Of a stretch of DNA of 7,146 nt, positions 1 through 7,124 are shown piece by piece. The position numbers and the translations under genes are program-made. The stretch is from Parvularculaceae bacterium UBA4496. Lineage in GTDB: Bacteria > Pseudomonadota > Alphaproteobacteria > Caulobacterales > Parvularculaceae. The notes beneath the pieces were generated by a model that was not told where the DNA came from, searched no databases, and saw only the letters and a list, made by a program, of their open reading frames with translations. Numbering within the stretch: the stretch's first letter is position 1; every line of letters starts with the position of its first letter. The DNA is taken from positions 14,898-22,043 of the forward strand of contig DGNI01000078.1 of the NCBI GenBank assembly GCA_002388885.1. The letters run 5' to 3'.

Positions 1-1101
1 CCGCATCCGCATTTCCATTCCAAGATTGAAGACGTTATCGATGGCAAAGCAGATTTAGAGTATGATGTGCATGCGGAAATTCTGCCGACATTCGATCCTA
101 TGGACGTGGCCGGACTAAAACTGACGCGGCCCGTTGCCGAGATTCCGGAAAGTGATGTTGACGAAGCTGTCAGCAATATCGCTGAGCAGCAGGTGACCTA
201 CAAAGAGCGCGGCAAGACGGCCAAGGCCAAGGATAAAGACCAGATCGTCATCGATTTTGTCGGCAAAGTTGGCGGGGAAGAATTCGAAGGCGGCAAAGGC
301 GAAGGATTTGAGCTTGTACTGGGCTCGGACCAGTTCATCGCCGGGTTTGAAGACCAGCTTGTGGGCGCAAAAACCGGCGACGACGTCGAAGTGAAAGTGA
401 CGTTTCCGGAGGAATATCACGCCAAGGATTTGGCCGGCAAAGATGCAGTTTTCGACGTGAAAGTCGTTGAAGTCAGAGCGCCTGAAAAGGTCGAGATCGA
501 TGACGAGCTTGCCAAAAAGGTCGGCCTCGAAAGTCTCGACGAACTTAAAACGCGGATCAAGGAACGCATCGAAGAAGATTACAAGCGCCTTTCACGCGGC
601 CATCTGAAACGCGCGCTGCTCGACAAGCTTGACGAGGCGCATGATTTCGAACTGCCGAAAGGCATGGTCGATGCTGAGTTCGAACAGATCTGGCGTCAGG
701 TCGAAAACTCTGAGCGCGACGAAGAGGACAAGGACAAGACTGACGACGAACTAAAAGCCGAATATCGCAAGATCGCCGAGCGCCGGGTGCGTTTGGGACT
801 GGTTCTGGCGGAGATCGGCAAGCGCGCCGAGGTGCAGGTGCCTTCCAACGAACTTCAGCAGGCGATCCAGCAGCAGGCGATGCGCGAGGCCCAGATGCTG
901 CAGATGCAGGGGCAGGAAGTCTCCCCGCAGGAAGTGCTGAAGTTTTACCAGCAAAACCCGCAGGCCATTCAACAGATACGCGCGCCCTTATTCGAAGAAA
1001 AGGTTGTCGACTACATTATTGAGCGCGCCGAGGTGAAGGACAAAACCGTCACCAAGGAAAAGCTTATGGAAGAGCCTGAAGGCGAAGAGGCTTTTGCGTA
1101 A
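1..1101 (+). CDS. tig: Trigger factor (ribosome-associated chaperone / peptidyl-prolyl isomerase), 5' end outside the window
   Basis: The frame is open from base 1 to a TAA at 1099-1101 (366 codons), so the gene enters from the left; the first possible starts inside (GTG 67, ATG 100) lie within conserved protein and are not real starts. Trigger factor binds the ribosome near the exit tunnel and shields nascent chains. The N-terminal ribosome-binding domain with its GFRxGxxP-type loop is almost entirely outside the window. What is seen is the end of that domain and linker (window residues 1-75), an FKBP-type PPIase domain at about 77-159 (DQIVIDFVGKVGG, then LGSDQFIAGFEDQLVGA and VTFPEEYHAKDLAGK), and the C-terminal helical chaperone domain at about 160-345. 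A Gln/Met-rich stretch (about nt 856-975) and an acidic tail ending EEAFA close the protein. The ordered FKBP motifs plus the clpP-clpX-lon context make the family call secure. It is followed by its own terminator, so it is probably not co-transcribed with clpP. Confidence 0.96.
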   Translation, partial: PHPHFHSKIEDVIDGKADLEYDVHAEILPTFDPMDVAGLKLTRPVAEIPESDVDEAVSNIAEQQVTYKERGKTAKAKDKDQIVIDFVGKVGGEEFEGGKGEGFELVLGSDQFIAGFEDQLVGAKTGDDVEVKVTFPEEYHAKDLAGKDAVFDVKVVEVRAPEKVEIDDELAKKVGLESLDELKTRIKERIEEDYKRLSRGHLKRALLDKLDEAHDFELPKGMVDAEFEQIWRQVENSERDEEDKDKTDDELKAEYRKIAERRVRLGLVLAEIGKRAEVQVPSNELQQAIQQQAMREAQMLQMQGQEVSPQEVLKFYQQNPQAIQQIRAPLFEEKVVDYIIERAEVKDKTVTKEKLMEEPEGEEAFA

Positions 1102-1136
1102 ACTCTGATCAAGCTTTATTAGCGATCCGCTAAATC

Positions 1137-1168
1137 CGGGCTTCGCCGTGCGAGGCCCGTTTTCTTTT
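1137..1168 (+). terminator. Intrinsic terminator of tig
   Basis: A 10-bp stem (1137-1146 with 1150-1159, one T-G wobble) closes a 3-base loop and is followed at once by TTTTCTTTT. This is a textbook Rho-independent terminator 36 bases after the tig stop. It separates tig from clpP. Confidence 0.88.
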
Positions 1169-1234
1169 CGGGACGGTTTTTAAGGCGGATCGTCCCTTGT
1201 TTGAAACAACGCCTTGCAATTTCAGAAGAATAAC

Positions 1235-1250
1235 CCTCGCTTAAGTGAGG
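1235..1250. repeat. Short near-palindrome upstream of clpP
   Basis: CCTCGCTT (1235-1242) faces AAGTGAGG (1243-1250), a 16-base dyad with one mismatch and no spacer. Size and symmetry fit a dimeric regulator site, but nothing identifies the regulator, and short dyads occur by chance. Confidence 0.25.
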
Positions 1251-1267
1251 TGCGCTAAGGTTGTTTT

Positions 1268-1299
1268 ATGGGGCTGGCGTCGGCCAATTCGATCCCCAT
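1268..1299 (+). repeat. Nested inverted repeat in the clpP upstream region
   Basis: ATGGGG (1268-1273) is the exact reverse complement of CCCCAT (1294-1299). Nested between them, TGGC (1275-1278) pairs with GCCA (1283-1286) across a 4-base loop, leaving one bulged base on the left and seven on the right. There is no T-run, so it is not a terminator. The right arm is the same CCCCAT that looks like an RpoH -10, so it could be an operator-like site or a chance overlap. Confidence 0.4.
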
Positions 1300-1301
1300 G
1301 T
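1274..1301 (+). promoter_or_regulatory. Candidate RpoH (heat-shock sigma) promoter for clpP
   Basis: CCCCATGT at 1294-1301 matches all defined positions of the classical sigma-32 -10 consensus CCCCATNT. The -35 that fits by spacing (CTGGCGT, 1274-1280, 13 bases upstream) is poor against CTTGAAA. Transcription would start near 1308, about 75 bases before the clpP start. clpP is a known RpoH target in other proteobacteria, but the weak -35 keeps this tentative. Confidence 0.3.
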
Positions 1302-1373
1302 TAAGGAATGAAATTAACCACTCGCCGCCCGGAAGCCGCTATAGTCGGCGAACAAGAAAAGACCGATTAGAAA

Positions 1374-1377
1374 GAGG
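1374..1377 (+). promoter_or_regulatory. Ribosome binding site that decides the clpP start
   Basis: GAGG at 1374-1377 abuts an ATG at 1378 (no spacing) but stands 6 bases before the in-frame ATG at 1384. Normal Shine-Dalgarno spacing therefore favours 1384 as the start. Confidence 0.6.
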
Positions 1378-1383
1378 ATGTCG

Positions 1384-2016
1384 ATGAAGGACCCCCAGGA
1401 TATTTACATGAACACGCTCGTGCCGATGGTTGTCGAGCAGTCGAGCCGGGGCGAGCGCGCCTTCGACATCTATTCCCGCCTTTTAAAAGAACGGATCATC
1501 TTCCTTTCCGGGCCCGTCCACGATCAGGTCTCGACCCTCGTGATCGCCCAGCTTCTCTTTCTAGAGGCCGATAATCCCAAGAAAGAGATAGCCTTCTATA
1601 TCAACTCGCCGGGCGGCGTCGTCTCGGCGGGCCTCGCCATGTACGACACCATGCGCTTTATCCGGCCGGCGGTTTCGACCATGTGCGTGGGTATGGCGGC
1701 CTCCATGGGCTCGCTGCTGTTGGCGGCAGGGGAAAAGGGCATGCGTTATTCACTGCCGAATTCCCGGATTATGGTCCACCAGCCCTCAGGCGGCTTCCAG
1801 GGCCAGGCTTCGGATATCGAACGGCATGCCCAGGATATCATCAAGCTGAAGCGCCGTTTGAACGAGATCTACGTGGATCACACCGGCCAATCCTATGAAA
1901 CTATTGAGAAAACCCTTGATAGAGACCATTTCATGGACCCGGAAGAAGCGGTCAGTTTCGGCCTGATCGACAAAGTTCTTTCGGAACGGGTCATGGCCGG
2001 CGACGCCGAGTCCTAA
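1384..2016 (+). CDS. clpP: ATP-dependent Clp protease proteolytic subunit ClpP
   Basis: ClpP forms the double-heptamer serine protease chamber that degrades proteins unfolded by ClpX or ClpA in the cytoplasm. The product is 210 aa from ATG 1384 (212 from ATG 1378). I prefer 1384 because GAGG then has 6-base spacing and the protein starts [19 protein letters not shown], like family members. The catalytic triad is visible: Ser107 in GMAASMGS, His132 in MVHQPSGG and Asp181 in LDRDHF (add 2 if counted from 1378). The oxyanion-hole/handle motifs YINSPGG and the [13 protein letters not shown] handle helix are also present. No residue is missing and length is normal for the short, barely processed ClpP form. 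clpX follows after 197 bases with no terminator, so the two may be co-transcribed. This is the canonical housekeeping ClpP. Confidence 0.97.
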   Translation: MKDPQDIYMNTLVPMVVEQSSRGERAFDIYSRLLKERIIFLSGPVHDQVSTLVIAQLLFLEADNPKKEIAFYINSPGGVVSAGLAMYDTMRFIRPAVSTMCVGMAASMGSLLLAAGEKGMRYSLPNSRIMVHQPSGGFQGQASDIERHAQDIIKLKRRLNEIYVDHTGQSYETIEKTLDRDHFMDPEEAVSFGLIDKVLSERVMAGDAES

Positions 2017-2058
2017 AATTCACCTTGAATGTTAAGGCTTTAAGGAAATGGTTTCTTG

Positions 2059-2087
2059 ATTGGTTTGGGCGGAATATGGTCCTATGT
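2059..2087 (+). promoter_or_regulatory. Weak candidate RpoH-type promoter for clpX
   Basis: TCCTATGT at 2080-2087 resembles both CCCCATNT and the CCTATNT form often described for alphaproteobacterial RpoH promoters. ATTGGTT (2059-2065) keeps only the TTG core of the -35, 14 bases upstream. Transcription would begin near 2094, about 120 bases before clpX. It could allow clpX expression apart from clpP, but the -35 is weak. Confidence 0.27.
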
Positions 2088-2197
2088 CGTTTATCCCGGA
2101 TGTCATGGCGCCGATTGTGCAGTTTTCCGGGGTGCGCGGGGCTCGTCAGCGGGGCGCGTGAGACAAGGCCATGACGCGTCTGATCAAGGCGCCGACG

Positions 2198-2203
2198 AAG
2201 GAG
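2198..2203 (+). promoter_or_regulatory. Ribosome binding site of clpX, supporting a GTG start
   Basis: AAGGAG lies 10 bases before GTG 2214, with no in-frame ATG between or just upstream. This supports initiation of clpX at GTG rather than at an internal ATG. Confidence 0.65.
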
Positions 2204-2213
2204 TGCAGGTATA

Positions 2214-3497
<1,284 letters not shown>

Positions 3498-3570
3498 AGG
3501 CTTTCTTTCCCCGGAACCGGCCTCTCAGCTTGAATTTCGGCCAGAACGGACCAAATTAACGCCATATCAG

Positions 3571-3606
3571 CCGCCGCTGTGTACGATGCAGCGGCGGTTC
3601 TGTTTT
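3571..3606 (+). terminator. Intrinsic terminator of clpX (clpP-clpX unit)
   Basis: CCGCCGCTG (3571-3579) pairs perfectly with CAGCGGCGG (3589-3597) around a 9-base loop, extendable by a G-T and an A-T pair outside. It is followed by TTCTGTTTT. The GC-rich stem and moderately clean T-tract 74 bases after the clpX stop support a Rho-independent terminator. Confidence 0.75.
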
Positions 3607-3660
3607 CGCCTGATCGAATGCTTCATAATGCGAAGCGCCGCTGAACGTGAGCGGGTATTG

Positions 3661-3689
3661 GTTGAATAGGGTGTCCTGAGCGCCCAAAT
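3661..3689 (+). promoter_or_regulatory. Candidate RpoH (heat-shock sigma) promoter for lon
   Basis: GTTGAAT (3661-3667) matches CTTGAAA at 5 of 7 positions and GCCCAAAT (3682-3689) matches CCCCATNT at 6 of 7 defined positions, with a 14-base spacer that is optimal for sigma-32. Transcription would start near 3696, giving a leader of about 43 bases. lon is a classic heat-shock regulon gene, and the site lies just after the clpX terminator. No competing sigma-70 promoter of similar quality was seen in this gap. Confidence 0.5.
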
Positions 3690-3697
3690 GGCCGTCG

Positions 3698-3732
3698 TGG
3701 CGCGCGGTCTTTTAGCGATGGCGCCAGAGGAG
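3698..3732 (+). promoter_or_regulatory. lon leader: hairpin and ribosome binding site
   Basis: AGAGGAG (3726-3732) is a strong Shine-Dalgarno 6 bases before ATG 3739. Just upstream, TGGCGC (3698-3703) can pair with GCGCCA (3721-3726), ending on the first base of the Shine-Dalgarno. Alternatively TCTTTT (3708-3713) can pair with AGAGGA (3726-3731), covering it with six A-T/G-T/G-C pairs. The RBS is certain; a regulatory role for either fold is inference. Confidence 0.5.
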
Positions 3733-3738
3733 TTTTGA

Positions 3739-6126
3739 ATGAGCGAACACGTCACTTATCCGGTTCTGCCGCTGCGCGACATTGTTGTTTTCCCGGGCAT
3801 GATCGTTCCCCTGTTTGTGGGGCGCGAGAAGTCCGTCAATGCGCTGGAAAACGTAATGCAGAATGACAAGAAAATTCTGCTGGTGGCGCAAAAGGACGCC
3901 GGCGACGATGATCCGGAAGTGGAAGACATTTTTGAAGTTGGCGTTATCGCTTCCGTGCTTCAGCTATTGAAGCTGCCCGACGGCACGGTGAAAGTACTGG
4001 TCGAAGGCGAAGCGCGTGCGGTGATTGAAGAATATGTTCGCGAAGACGAATATTTCGAAGCGCAGGCCTCTTATCTCGAAGAAGAAGACGGCAATGAGTC
4101 CGAACTTGAGGCGCTGGCGCGTTCAGTCGTCAGCCAGTTCGAAGGCTATGTAAAACTCAACAAGCGCGTGCCGCCGGAGGTGATGGTTTCGATCGGTCAG
4201 ATCGACGATTACGGCAAGCTCGCCGATACGGTCGCTTCACACCTCAACATCAAGATCAATGAAAAGCAGGAGCTGCTCGAAATCGCCGGCGTCTCTGAAC
4301 GCCTTGAGCGCGTCTACGCGCTCATGGAAGGCGAGATGAGCGTCCTGCAGGTGGAGAAAAAAATCCGCAACCGCGTTAAGCGCCAGATGGAGAAGACGCA
4401 ACGCGAATATTATCTCAACGAACAGATGAAAGCGATCCAGAAGGAACTCGGCGAGACAGATGACGGCCGAGACGAGCTTTCCGAGATCGAAGACAAGATC
4501 AAGAAAACCAAGCTTTCAAAGGAAGCAAAGACCAAGGCTGACGCCGAGCTTAAAAAGCTTCGCCAGATGAGCCCGATGTCGGCGGAGTCGACCGTTGTCC
4601 GCAATTATCTCGACTGGCTCACAGCTATTCCGTGGAACAACCGTTCCAAGCTGAAGGGCGATCTGAAGAAAGCGCAGGACGTGCTTGATGCGGATCACTA
4701 TGGGCTTGAGAAAGTCAAAGAACGCATCGTCGAATATCTCGCCGTGCAAAAACGTATGAACAAACTCAAAGGCCCGATCCTGTGCCTCGTTGGTCCTCCG
4801 GGCGTGGGCAAGACCTCGCTCGGCAAGTCGATCGCAGAAGCGACGGGCCGCGAATTTGTGCGCGTGTCGCTTGGCGGCGTGCGCGACGAAGCTGAAATCC
4901 GCGGTCACCGGCGCACCTATATCGGATCGATGCCGGGCAAGATCATTCAGTCGATGAAAAAGGCGAAGAAGTCGAACCCGCTGTTTCTACTCGATGAGAT
5001 CGACAAAATGGGGCAGGACTTCCGCGGCGACCCGGCTTCGGCGCTTTTGGAAGTGCTCGACCCTGAACAGAACGGCACGTTCCAGGATCATTATCTCGAA
5101 GTCGATTATGATCTGTCGGATGTCATGTTCATCACGACAGCGAACTCACTCAACATGCCGCAGCCTTTACTTGACCGGATGGAGATCATCCGCATCCCCG
5201 GTTACACGGAAGATGAAAAAGTCGAGATCGCGCGCCGGCATCTTATCCCCAAGCTTCTGGAAAATCATGGTCTCAAGGAAGACGAGTGGAATATCGACGA
5301 TGAAGGTCTCTTGACCCTTATTCGCCGCTACACACGCGAAGCGGGGGTTCGAAACCTTGAGCGGGAACTCGCGAAGCTTGCGCGCAAAGCGGTCCGCGAT
5401 CTCGAAACCGGAGCCGCGAAGAGCGTCACAGTTACGCAGGAAAACCTCAGCGACTACGCCGGCGTAACTAAATTCAGGTATGGCGAGATTGATCGCGAGG
5501 ATCAGACCGGTGTCGTTACGGGGCTTGCCTGGACTTCCGTTGGCGGCGACATCCTCACCATCGAAGCGGTAAAAATGCCCGGCAAAGGCAAGATGACCCC
5601 GACCGGCAACCTCAAGGAGGTCATGAAGGAGTCAGTCTCTGCGGCTTCATCTTATGTAAAGAGCCGCTCGGTCGAGTTTGGCATTGAGCCGCCGGTCTTT
5701 GACAAGACGGACATCCACATTCACGTGCCGGAAGGCGCCACGCCAAAAGACGGACCTTCCGCCGGCGTCGCCATGGCGACTGCGATTGTCTCTGTTCTGA
5801 CAGGCGTTCCGGTGCACAAGGATATTGCCATGACCGGCGAGATTTCCCTGCGCGGCCGCGTCCTGGCCATTGGTGGCCTGAAAGAAAAGCTTTTGGCCGC
5901 GCTGCGCGCGGGCGTCAAAACCGTGCTCATACCTGAAGAGAATGAGAAAGATCTCGCCGATATTCGTGACAATGTAAAAGAGAGCCTCAAAATCATTCCG
6001 GTCGGCACCGTTGACGAGGTGCTGGCCCATGCTCTCACCAAAAAACTGACCCCGATTGAGTGGGAAGAACCGGTTGAGCCGCCGGCTGCCCCCGAGACCG
6101 GGGAGGGGCCCGTCGTCACCCATTGA
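3739..6126 (+). CDS. lon: Lon protease (ATP-dependent AAA+ serine protease, LonA type)
   Basis: Lon is a cytoplasmic hexamer that unfolds and degrades misfolded proteins and selected regulators. The 795-aa product is full length (E. coli 784). In order it has an N-terminal substrate-binding LAN domain (about 5-200, beginning [15 protein letters not shown]), a charged coiled-coil segment (about 200-280), the AAA+ module with Walker A GPPGVGKT at 352-359, Walker B FLLDEIDK at 416-423 with Glu420, sensor-1 Asn469 and sensor-2 Arg538 in GVRNLER, and the C-terminal protease domain with the Ser674-Lys717 dyad (PKDGPSAG and GLKEKLL, 43 residues apart as in E. coli). The last 20 or so residues are a Pro/Glu-rich tail beyond the conserved fold. 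The start has AGAGGAG 6 bases upstream. It follows the clpX terminator and carries its own candidate heat-shock promoter, so it is probably a single-gene unit. Nothing essential is missing. Confidence 0.98.
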   Translation: MSEHVTYPVLPLRDIVVFPGMIVPLFVGREKSVNALENVMQNDKKILLVAQKDAGDDDPEVEDIFEVGVIASVLQLLKLPDGTVKVLVEGEARAVIEEYVREDEYFEAQASYLEEEDGNESELEALARSVVSQFEGYVKLNKRVPPEVMVSIGQIDDYGKLADTVASHLNIKINEKQELLEIAGVSERLERVYALMEGEMSVLQVEKKIRNRVKRQMEKTQREYYLNEQMKAIQKELGETDDGRDELSEIEDKIKKTKLSKEAKTKADAELKKLRQMSPMSAESTVVRNYLDWLTAIPWNNRSKLKGDLKKAQDVLDADHYGLEKVKERIVEYLAVQKRMNKLKGPILCLVGPPGVGKTSLGKSIAEATGREFVRVSLGGVRDEAEIRGHRRTYIGSMPGKIIQSMKKAKKSNPLFLLDEIDKMGQDFRGDPASALLEVLDPEQNGTFQDHYLEVDYDLSDVMFITTANSLNMPQPLLDRMEIIRIPGYTEDEKVEIARRHLIPKLLENHGLKEDEWNIDDEGLLTLIRRYTREAGVRNLERELAKLARKAVRDLETGAAKSVTVTQENLSDYAGVTKFRYGEIDREDQTGVVTGLAWTSVGGDILTIEAVKMPGKGKMTPTGNLKEVMKESVSAASSYVKSRSVEFGIEPPVFDKTDIHIHVPEGATPKDGPSAGVAMATAIVSVLTGVPVHKDIAMTGEISLRGRVLAIGGLKEKLLAALRAGVKTVLIPEENEKDLADIRDNVKESLKIIPVGTVDEVLAHALTKKLTPIEWEEPVEPPAAPETGEGPVVTH

Positions 6127-6151
6127 CGAAGCCTCCGGAAAGGCCTGAAAA

Positions 6152-6196
6152 GTAAAAAAGGTGCGGCGCTGTGTTGCGGTTCCGCGCCTTTTTTAC
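6152..6196. terminator. Intrinsic terminator of lon, symmetric A-tract/T-tract stem
   Basis: GTAAAAAAGGTGCGG (6152-6166) pairs with CCGCGCCTTTTTTAC (6182-6196) as a 15-bp stem with one wobble, around a 15-base loop. The six T follow the GC core on the + strand, and six A precede it, so it could also terminate transcription arriving on the - strand. It lies 25 bases after the lon stop. Confidence 0.85.
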
Positions 6197-6219
6197 GGGC
6201 GCTTTTCGGTCCATGTAAT
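6192..6219 (+). promoter_or_regulatory. Candidate sigma-70 promoter for the chorismate mutase gene
   Basis: TTTACG (6192-6197, 4 of 6 to TTGACA) and TGTAAT (6214-6219, 5 of 6 to TATAAT) are 16 bases apart. The -10 ends only 4 bases before the ATG at 6224, so a start about 7 bases downstream would fall on or beside the start codon. The -35 overlaps the terminator T-tract. No Shine-Dalgarno is visible, in keeping with a leaderless message. Confidence 0.35.
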
Positions 6220-6223
6220 AGCC

Positions 6224-6556
6224 ATGGAATTTCCTGACGCAAAGACTCCTGCGAAACGCTGCGAGACCATGGAAGAGGTCCGTTATGAGGTTGACCGCCT
6301 CGATCGGGCGCTGGTCCGGCTCATCGCCGAGCGGCAGTCCTACATGGAGGCCGCAGCCCGCATCAAACCGCGCAAGGAAGACGTGCGCGTTCCCTGGCGG
6401 ATTGAGGAAGTGGTTGCGAAAGTGCTGGCTGAAGCTGAAACGGCCGGTCTGTCAAAACGAATCGCTGAGCCAGTCTGGCGCGAGCTCATTGAGCGTTGCA
6501 TTGAGCATGAGCACGAATTTTGGGACCGTGAGCGGCTCCCGGCTCACGAAAAATAA
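6224..6556 (+). CDS. Chorismate mutase, AroQ class, PchB-like short form
   Basis: The family (CM_2) converts chorismate to prephenate for Phe/Tyr synthesis; the close relative PchB instead makes salicylate from isochorismate. The 110-aa product is all-helical, as expected. Catalytic positions align: Arg20 (Arg11 of E. coli CM), Arg37 (Arg28), Lys48 (Lys39) and Arg59 (Arg51). The motif CxTMxEVRxEVDRLD, the AARIK segment, a short loop (VRVPWR) and the last helix ending EHEFW resemble PchB in layout. The position of E. coli Gln88/PchB Gln90 appears to be Glu96; Ile60 sits where E. coli CM has Glu52. I chose ATG 6224: the longer GTG start at 6161 lies inside the lon terminator stem, and ATG 6269 would lose little but has no better RBS. 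No Shine-Dalgarno is seen. No salicylate or siderophore genes are nearby, so chorismate mutase is the likelier activity. The gene stands alone between terminator-bounded neighbours. Confidence 0.85.
   Translation: MEFPDAKTPAKRCETMEEVRYEVDRLDRALVRLIAERQSYMEAAARIKPRKEDVRVPWRIEEVVAKVLAEAETAGLSKRIAEPVWRELIERCIEHEHEFWDRERLPAHEK
6527..6548 (+). repeat. Hairpin at the 3' end of the chorismate mutase gene
   Basis: CGTGAGC (6527-6533) pairs exactly with GCTCACG (6542-6548) over an 8-base loop, within the last codons. It is followed by an A-rich, not T-rich, stretch, so it is not a standard intrinsic terminator on either strand. It could stabilise the mRNA 3' end or be incidental. Confidence 0.35.
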
Positions 6557-6619
6557 TAAACCATTACAAGGCTTTAGGCCCGCTGTGGAAAGCAAACCCT
6601 TATTTTAAGCCATTTTTCC

Positions 6620-6650
6620 TTGGCAAAGCGACATGAACCCCGCGTAAAAT
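6620..6650 (+). promoter_or_regulatory. Candidate promoter of the HU gene
   Basis: TTGGCA (6620-6625) and TAAAAT (6645-6650) each match the sigma-70 hexamers at 5 of 6, but the spacer is 19 bases, longer than ideal. The same -35 read as CTTGGCA with CCCCGCGT (6638-6645) is also a poor RpoH-like pair. Transcription would begin near 6657, about 48 bases before the HU start. No terminator separates this gene from the chorismate mutase, so some read-through is possible. Confidence 0.42.
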
Positions 6651-6704
6651 CAAGGGGAGTCACAGTTTCAAAAGCTCCCAGCACGATACAGAAAGGCCGG
6701 AGGA

Positions 6705-6977
6705 ATGAATAAAAACGAATTTATCGACAAGGTCGCCGACATGTCGGACATGAGCAAGTCGGACGCGGCGAAGGCGGTGGACGCGGTCTTTGATGCGATC
6801 ACCAATGCATTGAAAGCCGGTGACGACGTTCGTCTCGTCGGCTTTGGCACGTTCTCCGCCGCTCAGCGCAAGGCCCGCGAAGGGCGCAATCCGCGCACCG
6901 GCGAAACGATCCAGATTCCCGCCTCGATCCAGCCGAAATTTTCGGCCGGCAAAGGCCTCAAGGACGCGCTTAACTAG
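6705..6977 (+). CDS. hupB: HU-family DNA-binding protein
   Basis: HU is a small dimeric nucleoid protein that binds and bends DNA with little sequence preference. The 90-aa product has the exact family length and begins MNKNEFIDKVAD, like most HU proteins. The dimerisation helices (about 3-40) are followed by the signature VGFGTFS at 45-51 and the DNA-arm motif GRNPRTGETIQIP at 60-72, with the intercalating Pro63 present. The C-terminus KFSAGKGLKDALN is typical of HU rather than IHF. The position after lon (with one gene between) is the conserved hupB location. The start is fixed by homology. GGAGG lies only 1 base before ATG and AAAGG 8 bases before, so either could serve as the RBS. It has its own promoter candidate and a terminator downstream. 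The symbol follows lon-hup context; a single HU gene in this organism would often be called hup. Confidence 0.95.
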   Translation: MNKNEFIDKVADMSDMSKSDAAKAVDAVFDAITNALKAGDDVRLVGFGTFSAAQRKAREGRNPRTGETIQIPASIQPKFSAGKGLKDALN

Positions 6978-6994
6978 GCGCGAATTTTTCTGGG

Positions 6995-7039
6995 AAACGC
7001 CGGTCCCGGGCGAAGTCCTGTGGCCGGCGTTTGCATTTT
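6995..7039 (+). terminator. Intrinsic terminator of the HU gene
   Basis: AAACGCCGG (6995-7003) pairs perfectly with CCGGCGTTT (7024-7032), extendable inward by one G-T and one C-G pair, around a loop of about 16 bases. TTT then GCATTTT follows. The tail is imperfect but the stem is strong and the position (18 bases after the stop) is right. Confidence 0.68.
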
Positions 7040-7063
7040 CCGGCGAAAGTCCGCTGCGGGTTC

Positions 7064-7092
7064 TTGCAGGGGCTGCGCCGCCGCGTTATGGA
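7064..7092 (+). promoter_or_regulatory. Tentative promoter for the tRNA gene
   Basis: TTGCAG (7064-7069) and TATGGA (7087-7092) have a perfect 17-base spacer, but the -10 matches only three consensus positions. A start near 7099 would give a precursor leader of about 26 bases containing a CCCGCC/GGCGGG hairpin (7099-7104 with 7113-7118). Confidence 0.33.
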
Positions 7093-7124
7093 CTGCGCCC
7101 CGCCGCTTTACTGGCGGGTTTCAA

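Noticed and set aside
3529..3557. CTTGAAT with ACCAAATT, another RpoH-like pair after clpX
   Set aside because: The -10 matches poorly and transcription would run straight into the clpX terminator stem at 3571, so it could not serve lon well.
3620..3636. GCTTC/GAAGC dyad with CATAAT, possible sigma-70 -10 for lon
   Set aside because: No acceptable -35 lies at 16-18 bases; it overlaps the end of the terminator region. The dyad is only five pairs.
4516..4908. 130-aa open frame on the - strand inside lon
   Set aside because: Antisense to the coiled coil and Walker A region of lon, no family resemblance, so a codon-bias shadow.
5647..6123. Long open frame on the - strand opposite the lon protease domain (158 aa), with an overlapping 173-aa frame
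   Set aside because: It is wholly antisense to a conserved lon reading frame, shows no recognisable domain and has no sensible ribosome binding site. High-GC genes commonly give such shadows.
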